Shown in pieces: positions 8,195-11,673 of a stretch of DNA of 11,673 nucleotides (position 1 is the first letter of the stretch; every line of letters starts with the position of its first letter). The DNA comes from Pseudomonadota bacterium (GTDB taxonomy: Bacteria; Bdellovibrionota_B; Oligoflexia; Silvanigrellales; Silvanigrellaceae), in contig JAIXXU010000001.1 of the NCBI GenBank assembly GCA_027490595.1, positions 1-11,673 on the forward strand, written 5' to 3'. Position numbers and translations under genes: made by a program. The notes below the pieces were generated by a model, which was not told the origin of the DNA, did not search any database, and saw only the letters and a program-made list of their open reading frames with translations.

Positions 8195-9121
8195 GTGAGC
8201 TATTCCTCTTTTTTTTCTGGTATTTTTACTGCCCTCATTACTCCATTTCAGTTAAATGGTTCTATCGACTGGGCTTCTCTTCATAAGTTATTGTCTTTGC
8301 AGCAGCAATCTGGGGTGGACGGTGTTGTCGTTCTTGGTACAACAGGAGAGAGCCCGACGCTCAGTGAATCAGAATGTTTAGAAATTATTCGCGTAGCTCT
8401 TGAGTATCAGACGGATAAATTTAAAATTATTGCTGGCTCAGGCTCTAACTGCACAGAATCTACGAAGGAAAAATGTTCTAAATATAGTCGGGTAAGTAAC
8501 TGTGGTCGTTTTTTAGATGGTTTAATGGTTGTCACTCCATACTACAACAAGCCGGCCCAAGAACATTTAATTCTTCATTTTTCAGAAATTTTTCAATCTT
8601 TGCCAGAACAAAAGTTTTGCCTTTACAATGTGCCTGGCCGGACTGGTGTAAATCTTTTTCCTCAGACTTTTGCTTCTATTGTCGAACAAAATCCTAATGT
8701 TTTTGCACTTAAAGAAGCCTCTGGTAATATAAATGCATTTGCAGAACATTATGTTGCACTTAAGAAACTAGGAAAACAAAAGGATGTTTCTATTTTGTCC
8801 GGAGATGACTCTTTGTTTATTCCCTCCCTTTTGAATGGTGCCTCGGGCCTGATTTCTGTTACGTCTAACGCTTATCCTGAAACCTTTGCTGAAATAGGAC
8901 TTGCTGCGAAGCAATGTGATTTTTCAAAGTTAAAATCTTTGCAAGAGATGACGTTTGCTTTAAACACAGGGGTTTTTACTCTCACCAATCCTGTCGGTAT
9001 CAAAGCCATCATGCATGCTCTTGGTTTGTGTGAGAATGTGCTTCGTAAGCCTTTGTTTGCAGCTAAAGACGCACAGTATGATTTCATGTCCCAACTAGTT
9101 CATGTTCACAATGAGAAATAA
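8195..9121 (+). CDS. dapA: 4-hydroxy-tetrahydrodipicolinate synthase
   Basis: DapA condenses pyruvate with aspartate semialdehyde, the first committed step of the diaminopimelate/lysine pathway. It is a cytoplasmic TIM-barrel enzyme. The 308 residues are close to the family length of about 290-300. Visible are TTGESPTL (T49-T50), VVTPYYNKP (Y116-Y117), YNVPGRTG (Y144, R149) and the Schiff-base lysine K173 in ALKEASGN. The Y144/R149/K173 set and the full Thr-Thr-Tyr relay support true DapA over other class I aldolase-like family members such as NanA or KDG aldolase. The GTG start follows GAGG (8186-8189) at a spacing of 5. Codons 5-6 fall in a run of eight T bases. The downstream kinase starts about 10 bp after the stop, so the pair is probably cotranscribed. 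Confidence 0.95.
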   Translation: MSYSSFFSGIFTALITPFQLNGSIDWASLHKLLSLQQQSGVDGVVVLGTTGESPTLSESECLEIIRVALEYQTDKFKIIAGSGSNCTESTKEKCSKYSRVSNCGRFLDGLMVVTPYYNKPAQEHLILHFSEIFQSLPEQKFCLYNVPGRTGVNLFPQTFASIVEQNPNVFALKEASGNINAFAEHYVALKKLGKQKDVSILSGDDSLFIPSLLNGASGLISVTSNAYPETFAEIGLAAKQCDFSKLKSLQEMTFALNTGVFTLTNPVGIKAIMHALGLCENVLRKPLFAAKDAQYDFMSQLVHVHNEK

Positions 9122-9123
9122 GG
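9119..9123 (+). promoter_or_regulatory. Ribosome-binding site deciding the kinase start
   Basis: TAAGG spans the dapA stop and lies 8 nt before the ATG at 9132. The in-frame ATGs at 9102 and 9111 lack a site at useful spacing, so 9132 is preferred. Confidence 0.5.
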
Positions 9124-9131
9124 TTTCTTCT

Positions 9132-10028
9132 ATGCCATTAATCCCATCCTCTTATGATCTTGAGTCAAGCTTAAAAGTAGAAAGTGTTTCTTTGAAAGGG
9201 CCAGGGGTTCTGATTCTTACGGGGCCTTCCAGTTGTGGCAAGGGTGAGGTTGCATCTGCATTGTCTCGCGTTATGTCCATTCCGCCACAACGACATTTGT
9301 CAATGGGTGATATCTTACGCAGTGCTTTTCAACGTGCTCGATCAGAACCAGATTTTGCTAAACTTTTAGCAGACAATTATCTCATATCTGATGAGTCTAA
9401 TATTTTTCAATGCGTCGACACCAACGACGATTTAGTGAAAAAAGTTTTAAATTACTTGCCTGAAATGCAATCTTATTTTCAACGTACAAGAATGGATAAG
9501 TTTACCAGTCAAATTGATTGGCTAGAATTTTGCACGATGAATGGTCTTTTGGTTCCAAATCGTTGGACACAGAATTTTATTGCAGCTCATATTGAACATC
9601 AAAAAGATTTGCTTCAATTTCCTTTTATCTTGGATGGCTACCCTCGCACAGTAAAAGCTGCGCAACATTTATTGGAGTTTTTAGCCAGGGTAAAAATCCC
9701 TGTTATAAAGGTTTTACACTTAAGTATTAGCAAGCAAGAAATGCTTTCACGAGCTACAAAACGTGGAAGAGCTGATGATGATGAAAAATCTTTACTGAGT
9801 CGATATCAGTTTTATGTAGAAAATGTTCATCCAAGCGTTGATTATTTAAAGTCTGTTTTAGGTTTTGAAGCTGTAGCACTTATAGACGCTCACCAGCCAA
9901 GTTTTGAAATGGAAGATGGCGAGAGGAGGTTTAGCTTGAGTAAATCAATTTCAAATGTAGTTGCCAGTTCTTTGTTTGGCTTAGGAATTTCTCGTTCTAC
10001 GGTTCGTGATCTTTTAGAAAAATTATAA
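9132..10028 (+). CDS. Adenylate-kinase-like nucleoside monophosphate kinase, divergent
   Basis: The protein has the adenylate kinase core. It shows a P-loop GPSSCGKGEV (31-40), SMGDILR (58-63) in place of TGDMLR, GLLVPN (138-143) in place of GELVPD, the signature DGYPRT (169-173 region), RGRADDD (211-217), and SRYQFYVENVHPSVDYL (from 223). It should transfer phosphate between ATP and a nucleoside monophosphate. Two features are atypical. About 80 residues separate the GD motif from LVPN, where ordinary AMP kinases have about 28. There is also an N-terminal extension of about 25 residues before the first strand, plus a longer C-terminal tail. With the 9132 start the protein is 298 residues, against about 190-220 for standard Adk. 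It may be the cell's only Adk or a paralogue acting on another substrate. Its probable coupling to dapA gives no functional hint. Confidence 0.8.
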   Translation: MPLIPSSYDLESSLKVESVSLKGPGVLILTGPSSCGKGEVASALSRVMSIPPQRHLSMGDILRSAFQRARSEPDFAKLLADNYLISDESNIFQCVDTNDDLVKKVLNYLPEMQSYFQRTRMDKFTSQIDWLEFCTMNGLLVPNRWTQNFIAAHIEHQKDLLQFPFILDGYPRTVKAAQHLLEFLARVKIPVIKVLHLSISKQEMLSRATKRGRADDDEKSLLSRYQFYVENVHPSVDYLKSVLGFEAVALIDAHQPSFEMEDGERRFSLSKSISNVVASSLFGLGISRSTVRDLLEKL

Positions 10029-10053
10029 GTTGTTGATAACTTTAATACACGCT

Positions 10054-10392
10054 TTAGCTCGCTTTTTGATTTGATTCAAAATTGTCTTTTAGATGCTCTG
10101 AATTTTTAATTTCCTTTTTGATTTCTTCTCTTCTGCCATGAAGTTTAAATAAGCATTTTCTTAAAATTTTTAGTTCTGATTCCTGGGTTTTTTGGTTCAT
10201 TAATTGGAAACTTTTGGCTTCTAGGCCTTTATTGATTTTAGGGGTGGAAAAGTTTTTGTTCTTGATGCGTTCCATGTAATTTTTTTCATAGGATGCAAGG
10301 AGAGAATTTCTTTTTTCAATTAATTTGTCCAATTCTTTCAGAGTCTCTTTTAACTCTTGAGTTCGGTCTTTGTTGGTTTTTTCTTCATTCAT
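10054..10392 (-). CDS. Small charged coiled-coil protein of unknown function
   Basis: I do not recognise this gene. From the ATG at 10392 it encodes about 112 residues rich in Lys, Glu and Asn. Leucine-spaced helices (TQELKETLKELDKLIEK near the start, and RKCLFKLHGRREEIKKEIK near the end) predict a helical hairpin or coiled coil. No signal peptide or membrane segment is seen. The frame stays open to an ATG at 10479, which would add 29 residues. That extension is hydrophobic and unlike the rest, while the ATG at 10392 has GGAAAG 6 nt upstream, so the shorter form is preferred with moderate confidence. It converges on the NMP kinase (25-bp gap) and is divergent to fliW. Flagellar chaperones such as FlgN are also small and helical, but no specific FlgN motif is visible. 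Confidence 0.6.
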   Translation of the reverse strand: MNEEKTNKDRTQELKETLKELDKLIEKRNSLLASYEKNYMERIKNKNFSTPKINKGLEAKSFQLMNQKTQESELKILRKCLFKLHGRREEIKKEIKNSEHLKDNFESNQKAS

Positions 10393-10535
10393 AATGCACT
10401 TTCCGGGACAGATAGCAAAGATGATAAAACGATGGATAACTGTTTTTAATCGATTGGTTTCTTGAATTAATTGAGGCATTTTAATTTCATCTCTTTTTTT
10501 GACGCTTCCTAAGATTTCTACATTTTTTTTTCAAC

Positions 10536-10564
10536 TTGAAGTTTTCTTTTGTTTCCGCTATTTT
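10536..10564 (+). promoter_or_regulatory. Candidate sigma70-type promoter for fliW
   Basis: TTGAAG (10536-10541) and TATTTT (10559-10564) are separated by 17 nt. Each matches the consensus at four of six positions. Transcription would begin near 10571, leaving a short leader that contains the Shine-Dalgarno. I see no sigma54 or sigma28 motif here. Confidence 0.35.
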
Positions 10565-10567
10565 CGA

Positions 10568-10581
10568 CTCATAGTTATGAG
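10568..10581. repeat. Inverted repeat upstream of fliW
   Basis: CTCATA and TATGAG form perfect 6-base arms around a GT spacer. The repeat covers the predicted transcription start and lies 9 nt before the Shine-Dalgarno. It could be an operator for a dimeric regulator or a small leader hairpin. Confidence 0.45.
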
Positions 10582-10590
10582 ATATTTTTA

Positions 10591-10599
10591 GAGGAGGTG
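10591..10599 (+). promoter_or_regulatory. Strong ribosome-binding site of fliW
   Basis: GAGGAGGTG is nearly fully complementary to the 16S 3' end and lies 5 nt before the GTG at 10605. It decides the GTG start and is the strongest such site in the window. Confidence 0.75.
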
Positions 10600-10604
10600 T
10601 CGTT

Positions 10605-11138
10605 GTGATCATTGAAGCGTCTCGTTTTGGCCAGATCGAAGTTGATGACAAAGATATCATTCTTATCCCTGAGGGTCTCATCGGCTTTTCGGAATTGACT
10701 CAGTTTGTGCTTCTGGATCACGATGCTGATTCCCCATTTAAATGGCTACAGTCGGTATCAGATCCAGACTTGGCTTTTGTTGTCATAAGCCCTTTGATCT
10801 TTCGTCCTGACTATATGGTTGAGGTGACTGATGAAGAGGTGTCTAGTTTAAATCTTAAGGCAGCAGATGAGGCTGTGGTTTCAGTGATTGTGACTATCCC
10901 GCCGGATCCCAAGAAGATGAGTGCAAACTTACGTGCTCCGTTGATATTTAATTTGTCAAACAGGAGGGGAAAACAATTTATTTTGAGAGATTCTCAGTAT
11001 CAAACAAAACATTTTATTTTAGAAGAAATGAGGCGTTTCGCTCAAAAAGACGCTCAAATTAGCCTAAGGGATGCAATTCAACGGCAAATGATAAAAGGCG
11101 TAGATGCATTGTCTAACTTTACGTCCACAAAGCTGTAA
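10605..11138 (+). CDS. fliW: Flagellar assembly factor FliW
   Basis: FliW binds flagellin and also the translational repressor CsrA, releasing CsrA-repressed flagellin mRNA when free flagellin is scarce. Family features are clear: the beta-rich start with IPEGLIGF (21-28), FKWLQSVSDPDLAFVV (45-60), an acidic VTDEEVSSLNL segment, and NLRAPLIFNLSNRRGKQFIL (108-127) followed by DSQYQTKH. The core ends near residue 137. About 40 further residues form a charged, probably helical tail (for example ISLRDAIQRQMIKG), making the protein 177 residues against about 130-150 in typical members. The start is GTG after a very strong Shine-Dalgarno. No csrA, flagellin or hook-associated gene lies in the window, although fliW commonly neighbours them. 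The 3' end overlaps the opposing gene by 20 bp. Confidence 0.93.
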   Translation: MIIEASRFGQIEVDDKDIILIPEGLIGFSELTQFVLLDHDADSPFKWLQSVSDPDLAFVVISPLIFRPDYMVEVTDEEVSSLNLKAADEAVVSVIVTIPPDPKKMSANLRAPLIFNLSNRRGKQFILRDSQYQTKHFILEEMRRFAQKDAQISLRDAIQRQMIKGVDALSNFTSTKL

Positions 11139-11673
11139 ACGCGTTATCTATTTCTTTTCGCCAGGCTCCATTTTTATAGAAATAGTTCTCATAAAGTCTT
11201 CCATAGTCCATCGTCCAGATGTCATTTACGAAGTTTTCTTTTTTTAAACCTAATTTTTCAAAAAATATTATACTTGCATATTTAAAGACAAAACTGAAAG
11301 CGTTATTTTTTTCAAGTCCAAGGGACATGCGAGTCAATAGATAGCCTACAAGAAAAGAATATTCCTGAGGCATTTCTTCGGTTGTTGAACTCTGAGAGCT
11401 TGAGGAACTATTTGTAAGTTCATCATAGAGATTTTTGATAGCAAAGCAGTACTCATTTTTGTCTGCACGAAATTTTAGATGAGTATAAAACTTATCTTCT
11501 TTTGAAAAATTATACCCTTTCACTTCTTTTTCAAAAGATAATTCGTCTTGATGTTTGAAGAGGAAACCCCCTTCTTTCGTAGGAAATATTTCTTCAAGGT
11601 ACTTACTATCATTGGGAACTGCTTGCTTTGGGTTTAAACAGTATGCCCAAAAAAGAGATGTTAAGTAATTTAG
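11119..11673 (-). CDS. Hypothetical protein, N-terminus outside window
   Basis: I do not recognise this protein. The minus-strand frame has no stop from 11119 to the right edge, giving at least 184 residues, so the GTG at 11523 is probably internal and the true start lies beyond the window. The sequence is rich in aromatic residues (Phe, Tyr, Trp). It contains a low-complexity serine stretch (NSSSSSQSSTTEE) in mid-protein, which looks like a flexible linker between two helical parts. The C-terminal part contains IIFFEKLGLKKENFVNDIW and ends ALWT. No transmembrane segment or known motif stands out in the visible part. It converges on fliW with a 20-bp tail-to-tail overlap. Confidence 0.6.
   Translation of the reverse strand, partial: LNYLTSLFWAYCLNPKQAVPNDSKYLEEIFPTKEGGFLFKHQDELSFEKEVKGYNFSKEDKFYTHLKFRADKNEYCFAIKNLYDELTNSSSSSQSSTTEEMPQEYSFLVGYLLTRMSLGLEKNNAFSFVFKYASIIFFEKLGLKKENFVNDIWTMDYGRLYENYFYKNGAWRKEIDNAFTALWT

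Noticed and set aside
8171..8195. Hairpin plus T run before dapA as a terminator or attenuator
   Set aside because: Only an AACC/GGTT stem of four pairs can form, and the T run and GAGG are better explained as the dapA leader.
9102..9131. Kinase start at 9102 or 9111 inside dapA
   Set aside because: No ribosome-binding site at suitable spacing, whereas the ATG at 9132 has one; the extra residues do not belong to the fold.
10026..10046. Terminator between the kinase and the coiled-coil gene
   Set aside because: The AAGTT/AACTT arms are A/T-rich with a six-base loop and no proper T tract, too weak to call.
10393..10479. N-terminal extension of the coiled-coil gene from the ATG at 10479
   Set aside because: The added 29 residues are hydrophobic and unlike the charged body, and the internal ATG has a better-placed ribosome-binding site. 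It remains possible.
11521..11523. GTG at 11523 as the start of the right-edge minus-strand gene
   Set aside because: No stop codon occurs between it and the window edge and no clear Shine-Dalgarno precedes it.

Overview
The window is AT-rich, densely coding DNA from a bacterial chromosome. The host looks like a flagellated, Gram-negative (diderm) bacterium. One gene encodes a secreted protein ending in a beta-barrel-like region with a terminal Phe, which implies an outer membrane. FliW implies flagella, and a PilZ domain implies cyclic-di-GMP signalling. FliW is typical of Firmicutes, spirochaetes, epsilon- and delta-type proteobacteria and Bdellovibrionota, and is absent from enterics. An AT-rich diderm with these genes fits a Bdellovibrionota/Oligoflexia-like lineage best, but this is an inference from gene content only. 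There are no mobile elements, phage genes, CRISPR arrays or RNA genes that I can support.

Positions 1-10028 hold eight plus-strand genes in close order. They are mfd (5' end outside the window), a FecR-like/TPR/beta-barrel outer-membrane protein, rapZ, trxA, rnhB, a response regulator-PilZ fusion, dapA, and an adenylate-kinase-like NMP kinase. Spacings are an overlap of 26 bp, a gap of 15, a gap of 50, a 4-bp GTGA overlap, gaps of 54 and 65, and a gap of 10. Coupling is most likely for mfd/OMP, trxA/rnhB and dapA/kinase. The other gaps could hold promoters, but I see no convincing terminator in any of them.

Positions 10029-11673 change orientation. A small lysine/glutamate-rich coiled-coil gene on the minus strand converges on the kinase and diverges from fliW. 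The fliW upstream region carries a plausible sigma70 promoter, two dyad-symmetric sequences and a very strong Shine-Dalgarno. An unrecognised minus-strand gene runs in from the right edge and overlaps the 3' end of fliW by 20 bp.

The genes do not form one pathway. They mix DNA repair and genome integrity (Mfd, RNase HII), redox (thioredoxin), lysine and cell-wall precursor synthesis (DapA), nucleotide metabolism (NMP kinase), envelope (OMP), and signalling/motility (RapZ, RR-PilZ, FliW). The most unusual items are the NMP kinase with about 50 extra residues in its NMP-binding region, the RNase HII with a Cys-containing insertion of about 48 residues, and the FecR/TPR/barrel protein translationally coupled to mfd. 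I did not find a clear multi-gene novel system.
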